A DNA stretch of 64,000 bases from G963664835 sp965220775 (GCA_965220775.1 OZ244845.1:1426001-1490000); one strand, 5' to 3'; shown: positions 16,554 to 25,277, counted from the stretch's first letter. Notes: generated by a model not told the origin, from the sequence alone. A program made the numbers and translations.

Positions 16554-16772
16554 ATGGCCAAAAAAGACGCGATCGAAGTCGAAGGCAGCGTCACGAAAGC
16601 GCTGCCTAATGCGGTGTTCACGGTCGAGTTGACGACCGGACACACGGTACTGGCGCACATATCCGGCAAGCTCCGGCAGCACTTCATCCGCATCTTACCT
16701 GGCGACAAGGTGACGGTAGAGCTCTCGCCATATGATCTAACGCGCGGAAGGATTACCTACAGGCTCCGCTAG
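16554..16772 (+). CDS. infA: Translation initiation factor IF-1
   Basis: 72 residues, single OB-fold domain: KDAIEVEGSVTKALPNAVF, then TTGHTVLAHISGKLRQHFIR and PGDKVTVELSPYDLTRGRI. Last gene of the ribosomal superoperon; the genes usually following it (rpmJ, rpsM, rpsK, rpsD, rpoA, rplQ) are absent from the window. The next 171 bases hold the inverted repeat described separately and no obvious intrinsic terminator. Confidence 0.97.
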   Translation: MAKKDAIEVEGSVTKALPNAVFTVELTTGHTVLAHISGKLRQHFIRILPGDKVTVELSPYDLTRGRITYRLR

Positions 16773-16887
16773 TCTCATGGGGCCGCCCTTTGCCGGGGGT
16801 CTCATAGCGACTTAAATCTCCCTCAGTTCGCTGCCAGCCGTGATACTTGCTTGTATCGAACGCCGGCGTGGCCAAGTGGACTTTGCC

Positions 16888-16920
16888 CGGCTAATTCAAA
16901 ATGGGAATTTGAATTAGCCG
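16888..16920. promoter_or_regulatory. Perfect 13-bp inverted repeat, candidate operator
   Basis: CGGCTAATTCAAA is followed by seven bases (ATGGGAA) and then its exact reverse complement TTTGAATTAGCCG. The right arm covers the -35 element TTGAAT of the proposed promoter of the next gene and ends 23 bases before its ATG. No T run follows on either strand, so a terminator for infA is less likely than a protein-binding dyad, though an mRNA hairpin at the end of the superoperon transcript is possible. Confidence 0.7.
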
Positions 16921-16937
16921 TGGCGCCGTGGTAGAGT
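16909..16937 (+). promoter_or_regulatory. Candidate promoter of the AAA_14/DUF4143 gene
   Basis: TTGAAT (16909-16914), a 17-base spacer and TAGAGT (16932-16937). Transcription would start at or within a base or two of the ATG at 16944, giving a leaderless mRNA; no Shine-Dalgarno sequence is visible before that ATG, which fits. The -35 lies inside the right arm of the inverted repeat. Confidence 0.45.
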
Positions 16938-16943
16938 CGGCAT

Positions 16944-18116
16944 ATGGCAGTCCAACGAGATCTCGCGCCTAGAGTGATGGAAGCGGCGCAAAAGTCGCCG
17001 GCGATCACGCTCACAGGACCTCGTCAAAGCGGCAAAACCACCCTGTCCAAGGCCGTGTTTTTCCAGCACAGCTATGTGAGTCTCGAGGCTCCGGATGTTC
17101 GCTCTTTTGCGTCTGAAGATCCCCGCGCATTTCTGGCCCAGTATCCCAACGGCGCCATTATCGACGAGGTTCAACGAGTCCCGGAGCTACCCTCCTACCT
17201 TCAGGGGATCATCGACGCAGCGCCAGAGCCGGGACGGTGGATCCTGACGGGCTCACAAAATCTCTCCCTAGCCGAGTCGGTAAGCCAGTCCCTGGCAGGG
17301 CGAACTACGGTTCACCATCTCCTTCCGCTGGCCCGGAGCGAGGTTGTGCGGTTCGACCAGTATCCGAAGACCCTGGAAGAGACTCTCCTCGCTGGCGGCT
17401 ATCCTCGCATATTCGACCAGGCGCTCAACCCCTCGGAGTGGCTCCGTTCATATGTCGCAACCTACATCGAACGCGACGTAAGGACCATCAGAAACGTCGG
17501 TGATCTCACGACCTTCCAGCGCTTCGTGGAGTTGTGCGCTGGGCGCACGGCTCAGTTGATCAACTTCGCGGCACTGGCGAGCGACTGCGGTGTGTCCCAA
17601 CCCACGGCGAGAGCCTGGCTCAGCATATTGGAAGCCAGCTTCATCGTTTTTCGCCTACCGCCTTTCCATACGAACCTGAGCAAGAGGCTGGTGAAGATGC
17701 CGAAATTGCACTTCTACGACACGGGTCTCGTCTGCTGGCTCATCGGTATCCGAACGCCGGAGCAACTACGCTCGCACCCCCTGCGTGGTCCGATATTCGA
17801 GACTTGGGTGGTGTCGGAGATCGTCAAACATCGCATGAACCTAGGCGAAACTAGGGGCATCTTCTTCTATCGAAGTCGTGACGGTGCCGAGGTGGACTTG
17901 GTTATCGAGCATCCTTCGCATCTGACGCTGATCGAAGCCAAGTCGTCTCAGACGCCTTCATCCAGCCTCTTCGACGGGACACATCGCGTTCGCCGTCACC
18001 TGGTGGACTCTTCGATCCCGTGCGACGTAGTGGTAGCGTACGGTGGCAACGAATCTCAAGAGAGGGCCGGCGGGCGCCTGATACCCTGGGACAGGGTACA
18101 TGAAGCAACTATTTGA
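16944..18116 (+). CDS. AAA_14 / DUF4143 family ATP-binding protein
   Basis: 390 residues. N-terminal P-loop ATPase: Walker A GPRQSGKTT at 25-33, Walker B with acidic pair in AIIDEVQRVPEL at 71-82, arginine-rich sensor region after it. A winged-helix-like middle (residues about 195-250) leads into the DUF4143 domain, with a nuclease-like GAEVDLVIE...LIEAKSS pattern near residues 312-332 that resembles a PD-(D/E)xK fold. Such proteins are widespread, patchily distributed and of unknown function; links to mobile DNA or defence have been suspected but not shown. It stands alone between the ribosomal operon and a repeat cluster, with its own apparent promoter and dyad. ATG start; no ribosome binding site visible. 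Confidence 0.9.
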   Translation: MAVQRDLAPRVMEAAQKSPAITLTGPRQSGKTTLSKAVFFQHSYVSLEAPDVRSFASEDPRAFLAQYPNGAIIDEVQRVPELPSYLQGIIDAAPEPGRWILTGSQNLSLAESVSQSLAGRTTVHHLLPLARSEVVRFDQYPKTLEETLLAGGYPRIFDQALNPSEWLRSYVATYIERDVRTIRNVGDLTTFQRFVELCAGRTAQLINFAALASDCGVSQPTARAWLSILEASFIVFRLPPFHTNLSKRLVKMPKLHFYDTGLVCWLIGIRTPEQLRSHPLRGPIFETWVVSEIVKHRMNLGETRGIFFYRSRDGAEVDLVIEHPSHLTLIEAKSSQTPSSSLFDGTHRVRRHLVDSSIPCDVVVAYGGNESQERAGGRLIPWDRVHEATI

Positions 18117-18139
18117 GGGATAGGCTGCTCAGGAATCAC

Positions 18140-18745
18140 CTATGGCCTTGTGAAGGCCGCATAAGACGATGAAAATGGTGGTACGCCGGGCGGTGCAACT
18201 TGCGCGAACGAGCGGCGCGCCCTAGGCGGGGGACAAGCCCCCGCGCTACAATCCCCTCTCCCCACCCCTCTGGATTCCGGCCCCGTATCGGGGTACGGGG
18301 CATGCTTTTGATCGCCGGAATGACGAATTGAGGGGCCGGAATGACCAAGGGATGCCGCGAATGACCAATGAGAGGCTGCTGGAGCGGTCTATCCCGGATC
18401 GTAGTCCGGGACATGCTTTCATAGCAATCGCTCATGCCGGCTGGTGCCGGCACACCAAGGTGTGAAAATTGGGTGCAATGGTTGGTGGGAGAGTTCTAGC
18501 GTCATTGCCACAACTCACACCTCCCCTCTGGATTCCCGCCTTCGCGGGAATGACGAATTGGGGGGCCGGAATGACGAGATCGCGGAATGGAGGGGTTCAA
18601 CGGCGCGCTCGAAAGCGGCGTAGGCGCATCCCGGATCGGAGTCCGGGACATGCTTTCGTACGAATGACGAGAGTGGGGATCTATTCTCGTACCAATGACA
18701 TTCACGAGACTGGCCCCCCCAAGTCTGAACAGTTACCACCCTGGG
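18140..18745. repeat. Palindromic repeat cluster 1 (between DUF4143 gene and purQ)
   Basis: Gene-free stretch built of short hairpins that recur elsewhere in the window. In order: GCGGGGG-ACAAG-CCCCCGC (18226-18244); a nested palindrome with outer arms ATTCCGG/CCGGAAT (18274-18321) and inner arms CCCCGTA/TACGGGG (18281-18300); TCCCGGA/TCCGGGA (18392-18411); GCCGGC-TGGT-GCCGGC (18436-18451); ATTCCCGC-CTTC-GCGGGAAT (18532-18551); TCCCGGA/TCCGGGA again (18629-18648); and an end segment with AAGTCTGAACAG (18721-18732). Related copies lie at 44157-44456 and 59986-60300. Open frames across it are low-complexity by-products of the repeats. Confidence 0.9.
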
Positions 18746-18772
18746 GCAGACCCTGCGCTCACTTGGCCTCCG

Positions 18773-18781
18773 TGATAAAAT
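18773..18781 (+). promoter_or_regulatory. Candidate extended -10 promoter for the pur operon
   Basis: TG, one base, then TAAAAT (18776-18781). Predicted start near 18788 gives a leader of about 19 bases before the purQ TTG, just enough to include the GGAGGG site at 18791-18796. No good -35 box; extended -10 promoters can dispense with it. No purine riboswitch fits in so short a leader. Confidence 0.45.
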
Positions 18782-18806
18782 CTAGTTTCCGGAGGGTACG
18801 CAGCTA

Positions 18807-19502
18807 TTGAAGATTGCGGTCGTCGTCTTCCCTGGCACCAATTGCGATGCTGATTGCTTCCACGTAATTACCCAAGTTTTCCATCAGCCTGCTGAATATG
18901 TCCGGCATGACTCCACCGAACTGGGCGATGCCGAGTGTGTGATACTGCCCGGCGGATTTTCCTATGGCGATTACCTGAGAGCGGGCGCAATAGCTCGATT
19001 CGCGCCAGTAATGAGGCCGATTGCCGACTTTGCGCGGGCCGGCGGCCAGGTTGTAGGAACCTGCAACGGATTTCAAGCGTTGGTCGAAGCGGGACTGCTG
19101 CCCGGCGCGCTGTTGCCCAACTCGACGGCCTTCCGATGTGAGTGGGTCAATCTCTTGGTAGAAGAGAACCGGGCCGATGCACTCAGCGCGGCAAGACCCG
19201 GCCAGGTAATCCGTATGCCGATTGCCCACGGCGAGGGTCGTTACTACCTCGGAGAGAACGAGCTGAGCCGTCTCGAACGCAACCATCAGGTTGTGCTGCG
19301 ATACTGCGGGCCGGATGGCCAGGTAAGTGCCGATTTCAACCCCAACGGCTCGGTCGGCAATGTGGCCGCCGTGTGCAACGAAGGAGGCAACGTATTCGGT
19401 CTGATGCCGCACCCTGAACGTTGCTCGGAACAGAGCTTGGGCGGTACGGATGGACGGCTAGTCTTCCAATCACTGTTGTCTATGGTGGCCGCGGCTACAT
19501 GA
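18807..19502 (+). CDS. purQ: Phosphoribosylformylglycinamidine synthase, glutaminase subunit
   Basis: 231 residues; class I glutamine amidotransferase that supplies ammonia to PurL in the fourth step of purine synthesis. Catalytic Cys in VVGTCNGFQAL, His and Glu in MPHPERC near the C-terminus, oxyanion-strand LPGGFSYGDYLRAG. TTG start after CGGAGGG. The stop overlaps the purL ATG by four bases (ATGA), a classical coupling. The usual third subunit gene, purS, is not upstream. Confidence 0.96.
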   Translation: MKIAVVVFPGTNCDADCFHVITQVFHQPAEYVRHDSTELGDAECVILPGGFSYGDYLRAGAIARFAPVMRPIADFARAGGQVVGTCNGFQALVEAGLLPGALLPNSTAFRCEWVNLLVEENRADALSAARPGQVIRMPIAHGEGRYYLGENELSRLERNHQVVLRYCGPDGQVSADFNPNGSVGNVAAVCNEGGNVFGLMPHPERCSEQSLGGTDGRLVFQSLLSMVAAAT

Positions 19503-21688
19503 TCGTCACTCAGGACGTACTGGACGAGATAGCACTCTCTCGCGAGGAACACCGACGCATCGTAGATCTGATAGGACGTGAGCCGACTGAAGTCGAGCTC
19601 GGACTATTCGGAGCGATGTGGAGCGAGCATTGCGGCTACAAGAATTCCAAGGCGCTGCTTCGTCGGCTGCCTACTACTGGCAGCCGGGTCTTACAGGGCC
19701 CCGGCGAGAACGCCGGCGCAGTCGACATCGGCGATGGCTTGGCGGTCGTCATGAAGGTAGAGAGTCACAATCATCCCAGTGCAGTCGAGCCCTTCCAGGG
19801 CGCGGCTACGGGCGTGGGCGGGATCATACGCGACATCTTCACGATGGGGGCGCGGCCAATCGCGCTCCTAGACTCGCTGCGGTTCGGAGCGTTGGACAAT
19901 GAGCGTTCCGAGTATCTGTTCAAGGGAGTAGTTGGCGGAATATCTTTCTATGGCAACTGCATAGGCGTGCCCACAGTTGGCGGCGAGATATATTTCGAGC
20001 CGGCCTATTCTGAGAATCCACTTGTCAATGTGATGGCAGTAGGCCTGATCGAAACCGACAAAATAGTTCGATCACGGGCCGAGCTTCCAGGAGCGGCGCT
20101 GCTTCTGGTCGGTGCGGATACCGGACGCGACGGCATACACGGCGCCTCCGGCCTGGCTTCGCGCGAATTGAGCGACAGCACGATAGATCAGCGACCCACA
20201 GTTCAGGTAGGCAACCCGTTTCTAGAAAAGCTCCTGATCGAGGCTTGTCTCGAACTCCACCGTTCGGGCAAGCTGATAGCAATGCAGGATCTGGGCGCAG
20301 CCGGCATTACGAGCGCAATCGTGGAGGCAGCTAGCAAGGGCGGCACCGGCGTCGAGATCGACGTTGATCGGGTGTCGCGCCGTGAAACGAATATGAACGC
20401 CTATGAGGTCATGCTGTCGGAGTCACAGGAGAGAATGCTAGTCGTCGTACGCCCGGAAGACGTGGCGATGTCCCTCGCGGTGATCGGGAAGTGGGGACTG
20501 CACGCCGACCTGTTCGGCCAAGTTACAGCGGATCAACAAGTGAGAGTAGTCGAGTCAGGAAGAGTCGTGGCCGACGTGCATGCGGACTACCTGGCGGGGG
20601 CACCGGAGTACGTACGCGACGGGAAGATCCCCGAATGGGAGGGCGCGGCAGCCGCATACCCGATCGAGCAGATCCCTCAGTTCGAGGACCTCAACGACAG
20701 TCTGCTCAAGCTGCTGGCCTCGCCGGACATCGCCTCGAAACGATCGGTATATAGACAATACGATCATAGCGTTCAAACAAATACACTGGTAGGACCCGGC
20801 TCGGGTGATAGCGCGGTCCTGAGAATCAAGGGCACCGGCAAAGCGATCGCAGTATCGGTCGACGGCAACGGCCGGCATTGCTATTTAGATCCATATCGCG
20901 GCGCCATGGGGATAGTGGCCGAAGCCACACGTAATGTGAGCTGTGTCGGAGCGGTTCCGTTGGCGGCAACTGACTGTTTGAACTTCGGTAATCCGGAGAA
21001 GGCGGAGATCTACTCTCAGCTAGAGCGCGCAATCGACGGACTCGCCGCCGGCTGTCGGGGCCTCGATATTCCGATAATCAGCGGGAACGTGAGCCTCTAT
21101 AACGAATCGAACGGGAAGGCGATATTTCCGACGCCTATTCTGGGCGTCGTCGGCCTCTTGGAAGACGCGACAAGAGCGGTGTCGGCCGGCTTCAGGCAGG
21201 AAGGCGACGACGTTTGGCTAATTGGTCCTGCCGACGCCGAGGAGATCGGCGGGAGCGAATATCTGAAAGTGATCCACGGGCTTGTAGTTGGCCGGCCGCC
21301 CGTGGTAGACCTCGAACGAGAACGCAAAGTACAAACGTACTGCCGGCGGGCAGCCAACGCCAATCTCTTGCAAAGCGCCCACGACTGTTCCGACGGCGGC
21401 TTGGCTGTCGCCCTCGCGGAGAGCTGCATGATTGGCGGAATCGGAGCAACGGTTGGCCTTACTCTCGGAAATCGACCCGAATATCGGTTGTTTGGAGAGA
21501 GTCATAGCCGGATAATAGTAAGTGCCCAACAAGTAGACGAGAAACGGCTACGTTCGCTGGCGCTCGAAATGGGCGTCGAGCTTACCAGGATTGGCAGGGT
21601 TGGGGGCGACGCATTGCGCATCGCCGACGAGCCCGAGATCTCATTGGCGCTGATGCGGGAAGCGTGGAATCGACTCGGCAGACTCTGA
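19499..21688 (+). CDS. purL: Phosphoribosylformylglycinamidine synthase, synthetase subunit (small type)
   Basis: 729 residues, the size of the Bacillus-type PurL that works with PurQ and PurS rather than the 1300-residue fused enterobacterial enzyme. Conserved segments: MWSEHCGYKNSK near the N-terminus, ESHNHPSAVEPFQGAATGVG with GGIIRDIFTMGARPIA, QDLGAAGITSA, and SGNVSLYNES in the second half. Catalyses ATP-dependent amidation of FGAR. ATG at 19499 overlaps the purQ stop; an upstream in-frame start inside purQ is rejected. Confidence 0.97.
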   Translation: MIVTQDVLDEIALSREEHRRIVDLIGREPTEVELGLFGAMWSEHCGYKNSKALLRRLPTTGSRVLQGPGENAGAVDIGDGLAVVMKVESHNHPSAVEPFQGAATGVGGIIRDIFTMGARPIALLDSLRFGALDNERSEYLFKGVVGGISFYGNCIGVPTVGGEIYFEPAYSENPLVNVMAVGLIETDKIVRSRAELPGAALLLVGADTGRDGIHGASGLASRELSDSTIDQRPTVQVGNPFLEKLLIEACLELHRSGKLIAMQDLGAAGITSAIVEAASKGGTGVEIDVDRVSRRETNMNAYEVMLSESQERMLVVVRPEDVAMSLAVIGKWGLHADLFGQVTADQQVRVVESGRVVADVHADYLAGAPEYVRDGKIPEWEGAAAAYPIEQIPQFEDLNDSLLKLLASPDIASKRSVYRQYDHSVQTNTLVGPGSGDSAVLRIKGTGKAIAVSVDGNGRHCYLDPYRGAMGIVAEATRNVSCVGAVPLAATDCLNFGNPEKAEIYSQLERAIDGLAAGCRGLDIPIISGNVSLYNESNGKAIFPTPILGVVGLLEDATRAVSAGFRQEGDDVWLIGPADAEEIGGSEYLKVIHGLVVGRPPVVDLERERKVQTYCRRAANANLLQSAHDCSDGGLAVALAESCMIGGIGATVGLTLGNRPEYRLFGESHSRIIVSAQQVDEKRLRSLALEMGVELTRIGRVGGDALRIADEPEISLALMREAWNRLGRL

Positions 21689-21733
21689 GCGGGACCAGCG
21701 TGAACCTTGGATGTCTCACAAGGGGGATAGGCG

Positions 21734-23122
21734 TTGGATGACAAGCTGAAAGAAGCTTGCGGCGTTTTTGGCATCTACGGGCATAGGGAGGACGTAGCCC
21801 GAGTTACCTTTTTTGGCCTATTCGCGCTACAACACCGCGGGCAAGAATCTGCCGGCATCGTTACTTCCGACGGAAGCCGGCTTGCCGTCCACAAGAGTAT
21901 GGGCCAGGTAGCCCAGGTCTTCACCGAGGACGATCTGCACAGCCTGCCCGGTCACATAGCCATAGGACACACCAGATACTCCACGACCGGCTCATCCAAG
22001 ATCTTCAATGCCCAGCCGGTCATCGTCGACGGCCGAATTGCCTTGGGCCACAATGGCAACCTAACCAACGCAGCGATCTTGCGCGAAGAGTTGCTCAGCG
22101 AAGGCTACGTCTTTCGCGGCACTTCCGATAGTGAGATGATCGCGCACCTATTCAACTCCGGGCCGGGCCGGGACCAGACCGAACGAATTCGGCTCGCAAT
22201 GCGCAGGTTGATTGGCGCCTTCAGCATAGTGGCGCTGACGAAGGACGCCCTGTACGCCCTCCGGGATCCGCTAGGGGTACGGCCGCTGTGTCTGGGCAAG
22301 CTGAATGGCTCCTGGGTGGTCGCATCGGAATCCTGCGCACTCGATACCATCGAGGCTCAGTTCATCCGCGAAATAGAGCCCGGCGAGATTGTGAAGATAG
22401 ATGACGGCGGTGTCGAGAGCTTTCCCTCCACGTCGGAGAGTAATCGAGCCCTTTGCATGTTCGAGTACATCTATTTTGCCCGGCCGGACAGCATCATCAA
22501 CGACCGTCTGGTTCATCAAGCCCGAATGTCGATGGGGCGGGCCCTGGCCAGGGAGCATCCGGCCGATGCGGATATAGTCGTCGGTGTACCTGATTCAGGT
22601 ACGCCGGCCGCGATCGGATATGCGGAAGAGAGCGGCATTCCCTTCCGTGAGGGGTTGGTAAAGAATCGCTATATCGGCCGTACCTTCATCCAGCCGGAGC
22701 AGAGGCTGAGGGATATCGGCATTAGCCTGAAATACAATCCGCTGCCGGAGGTCTTGGCGGACAAGAGCGTAGCAGTGGTGGACGACTCCATTGTGCGCGG
22801 CTCTACGACCAAGCCCATTGTCAGCTTGCTCCGGCGCGGAGGCGCCCGCGAGGTTCACGTACGGATCCATGCTCCGCCAATGGTCTATCCCTGCTACTTG
22901 GGACTGGACACGGCCCGGCGCAATGAACTCATCGCGGCCAAGAAGACGGTAGACGAGATTCGCGAATTCATCGGCGCCGACTCACTTGGCTACCTGAGCT
23001 TGGACAACCTGATGGATGCCATTCGCGACAATCACGGCAAGCTCTGCCAGGGCTGCTTCACAGGGCAATATCCGGTACCTGTACAGCTCGAGTTCGACAA
23101 GCTGACCCTCGAGATGCGGTGA
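21734..23122 (+). CDS. purF: Amidophosphoribosyltransferase
   Basis: 462 residues; first committed step of purine synthesis. The N-terminal nucleophile Cys appears after a short propeptide (MDDKLKEACGVFGIYG, Cys9). The phosphoribosyltransferase loop VAVVDDSIVRGSTTKPIV is intact, and Cys pairs near the C-terminus (GKLCQGCFTGQYP, with an upstream Cys in PCYLGL) match the iron-sulfur form found in Bacillus. TTG start; the nearby ATG at 21738 is out of frame. Preceded by AAGGGGGATAG. Confidence 0.96.
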   Translation: MDDKLKEACGVFGIYGHREDVARVTFFGLFALQHRGQESAGIVTSDGSRLAVHKSMGQVAQVFTEDDLHSLPGHIAIGHTRYSTTGSSKIFNAQPVIVDGRIALGHNGNLTNAAILREELLSEGYVFRGTSDSEMIAHLFNSGPGRDQTERIRLAMRRLIGAFSIVALTKDALYALRDPLGVRPLCLGKLNGSWVVASESCALDTIEAQFIREIEPGEIVKIDDGGVESFPSTSESNRALCMFEYIYFARPDSIINDRLVHQARMSMGRALAREHPADADIVVGVPDSGTPAAIGYAEESGIPFREGLVKNRYIGRTFIQPEQRLRDIGISLKYNPLPEVLADKSVAVVDDSIVRGSTTKPIVSLLRRGGAREVHVRIHAPPMVYPCYLGLDTARRNELIAAKKTVDEIREFIGADSLGYLSLDNLMDAIRDNHGKLCQGCFTGQYPVPVQLEFDKLTLEMR

Positions 23123-23252
23123 GCTACAGGGTTCTGTCTTCACGGATATGGTGAATGCCGTCCGCAGAGCCGGCAACAGGATGGAACAGCGAACACGCCG
23201 CAATGAATCAGTCGCCCATCGACCCTAGTCATCTTAGACATCTCCTAAGCAG

Positions 23253-23894
23253 TTGAGCGAGTTGCCAACTACTGGGTCCAAGCCGATCCGTGTCGTCGCG
23301 CTCTGCTCGGGTCGAGGCACAAATCTTCAGGCGATCATCGACGCCCAGCAGGCTGGCGCCCTGCCAATCAAGCTCGTGGGCGTAATCTATAACCGGGCCG
23401 GCGCGCAGTGCGCGACCAGAGCCGAGCGAGCCGGCGTACCTACTTACCTCTTGATCAGCCGAGGGCTCGACCGTGAAAACTACGGCGAGATCTTACTTGC
23501 GAAGCTAGTGGAACTGGCGCCCGATCTGATTGTCACGGCCGGCTTTAGGCGGATCCTCGGCGGGCAGGTGGTCGCAGCATTCCCCGATCGAATAGTCAAC
23601 ATTCATCCTTCGCTGCTACCAGCGTTTGCCGGCAGTTTGCGTGCCCAGGCGGACGCATTGGCCCACGGAGTGAAGATATCCGGCTGCTCAATCCACTTTG
23701 TCAACAACGAAGTTGACGCCGGCCCCATAATCACCCAAGCCGCGATAGTGGTGAGGGAAGACGACGATGCAGAAAGCCTGTCGGAACGAATACTCGAGCA
23801 AGAGCATCGCATCCTAGTAGAGGCGATTGAACTGTTCGCAAATGGCCGGCTCAGGATCGAAGGCCGGCGGGTGCGGATCCTAGATCGGGACTGA
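23253..23894 (+). CDS. purN: Phosphoribosylglycinamide formyltransferase
   Basis: 213 residues; transfers formyl from 10-formyltetrahydrofolate to GAR. Substrate loop CSGRGTNLQAI, catalytic region NIHPSLLPAFAG and GCSIHFVNNEVDAGPIITQA with the conserved His and Asp. TTG start (130 bases after purF). The last 15 bases overlap the 3' end of dnaA on the other strand. The order purQ-L-F-N without purM, purH or purD means the rest of the pathway is encoded elsewhere. Confidence 0.96.
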   Translation: MSELPTTGSKPIRVVALCSGRGTNLQAIIDAQQAGALPIKLVGVIYNRAGAQCATRAERAGVPTYLLISRGLDRENYGEILLAKLVELAPDLIVTAGFRRILGGQVVAAFPDRIVNIHPSLLPAFAGSLRAQADALAHGVKISGCSIHFVNNEVDAGPIITQAAIVVREDDDAESLSERILEQEHRILVEAIELFANGRLRIEGRRVRILDRD

Positions 23895-25277
23895 CTTTGT
23901 CCTGAGCGACTCTCGAACGGCGGCCAAATCGCGCCTCAGTCGGTCGTTCTTCTCCAAATTGTCGGCTACTCGGTTGCAAGCGTGTACGACCGTGCTGTGG
24001 TCGCGGCCGCCGAGCAGACGACCGATTTCGGCCAGTGAGACCCCCAACTCCTCGCGCAGGAGATACATTGCCATCTGTCGAGCGGATACTATCTTGCCGC
24101 CCCGGGACCTGCCCCTGATGATGACCGGATCAACTTTTAGATGGCGCGCCACCAAGTCGATGATCTCCTCGGGATGCAAGGGCCTACGTGATTCAGCCGG
24201 AACAAGATCCGCTATACATTCAGCGACAAGGTCTGCATCGATTGGCCGAGCGGTCAGCGTCGCCGTAGCAGAGATACGATTGAGGGCACCCTCCAAGTCC
24301 CGGATATTGGATTGGATTTTCCCGGCCAGGAACCGCATTATCGGCAAAGGAACGGCGATGCGTGATTCTCGGGCCTTAGCTATGAGAATCGCCTGTCGCG
24401 TCTCCAAGTCGGGCGGCTGAACGTCCGCTACCAGTCCCCAACCAAATCGCGACTTCAGTCGTTCTGCAAGCGTCGAGATGGTCTTGGGGGAGCGATCGGC
24501 GGAAATGACTACTTGCCGTCCGCTCGAGTGGAGGGTGTCGAACGTGTGAAAGAACTCCTCTTGGGTGCTCTCCTTACCCGCTATGAACTGAATATCGTCA
24601 ACTAAGAGTACATCCACGTTACGGTAGCGGTCACGGAACTCCTGGGTGCGGTTATTGCGGATCGATTGAATAAGGTCGTTGGTAAACTGCTCGGAGGAGA
24701 TATAGACGACGCTGCGGCCGGATTCCAGAATCGCATGAGCGACGGCGTGGAGCAAGTGCGTTTTTCCGAGTCCAACACCGCCATATATGAAAAGCGGGTT
24801 AAACGAGCCGCCAGGCTCGCGGGCGACGGCTTGCGCAGCGGCGTGAGCCAACTGGTTGCCGGCGCCAACGACGAAGTGCTCAAACGTGTATTTTCGATTT
24901 GGGCGCCAGACATCAGACCTGGGTGGTGAAAAAACAATCTGCTTGTCGGGAGGGTCCGACGGAGGATGTGCTGCCGTGGCCGAGCTCACGGATTCCAACG
25001 CCGAAGGAGCAGGCTCAACCGGACCTACTACGACCGAAAGATCAAGTGCTTGTCCATTTATCTTGCTGATGGTGCCTCTGATTTCAGACGAGAGTCGACT
25101 TTCGATCCACTCCTTGGCGAACGTGCTGGGCGCGCGAATTAGCAGGGTGTCGTCATTGATCTCGACCGCCGTTACGTGTCTTACCCAGGTCTCATACACA
25201 GGTCTGGTCAGCTTCAACTCAAGCTCCCCTTGAGCAGCCTTCCACAGCTGTTTGGGGGTAAGACGCGCAACACGCAT
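23880..25277 (-). CDS. dnaA: Chromosomal replication initiator protein DnaA
   Basis: 465 residues with all four domains: N-terminal helicase-loading domain (LTPKQLWKAAQGELELKL), a short Pro/Ser linker, the AAA+ domain with Walker A GGVGLGKTHLLHA and Walker B VLLVDDIQFIAG, and the C-terminal DNA-binding domain with the signature GRDHSTVVHACNRV. Start set at the ATG at 25277; a TTG directly before it is possible, both behind GAGGTAG. Neither dnaN nor recF follows; the gene ends inside purN, tail to tail. I found no DnaA boxes of the form TTATNCACA in the flanking spacers, so no origin is called. Confidence 0.97.
   Translation of the reverse strand: MRVARLTPKQLWKAAQGELELKLTRPVYETWVRHVTAVEINDDTLLIRAPSTFAKEWIESRLSSEIRGTISKINGQALDLSVVVGPVEPAPSALESVSSATAAHPPSDPPDKQIVFSPPRSDVWRPNRKYTFEHFVVGAGNQLAHAAAQAVAREPGGSFNPLFIYGGVGLGKTHLLHAVAHAILESGRSVVYISSEQFTNDLIQSIRNNRTQEFRDRYRNVDVLLVDDIQFIAGKESTQEEFFHTFDTLHSSGRQVVISADRSPKTISTLAERLKSRFGWGLVADVQPPDLETRQAILIAKARESRIAVPLPIMRFLAGKIQSNIRDLEGALNRISATATLTARPIDADLVAECIADLVPAESRRPLHPEEIIDLVARHLKVDPVIIRGRSRGGKIVSARQMAMYLLREELGVSLAEIGRLLGGRDHSTVVHACNRVADNLEKNDRLRRDLAAVRESLRTKSVPI

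Noticed and set aside
16773..16887. Intrinsic terminator after infA
   Set aside because: The GGGGCCGCCC...GCCGGGGGTC stretch does not fold into a clean stem and lacks a T run; the downstream dyad is better explained as an operator.
18469..18810. 113-codon frame upstream of purQ, possible purS
   Set aside because: The sequence (PPLWIPAFAGMTNWG and similar) is the well-known translation of palindromic repeats, not PurS.
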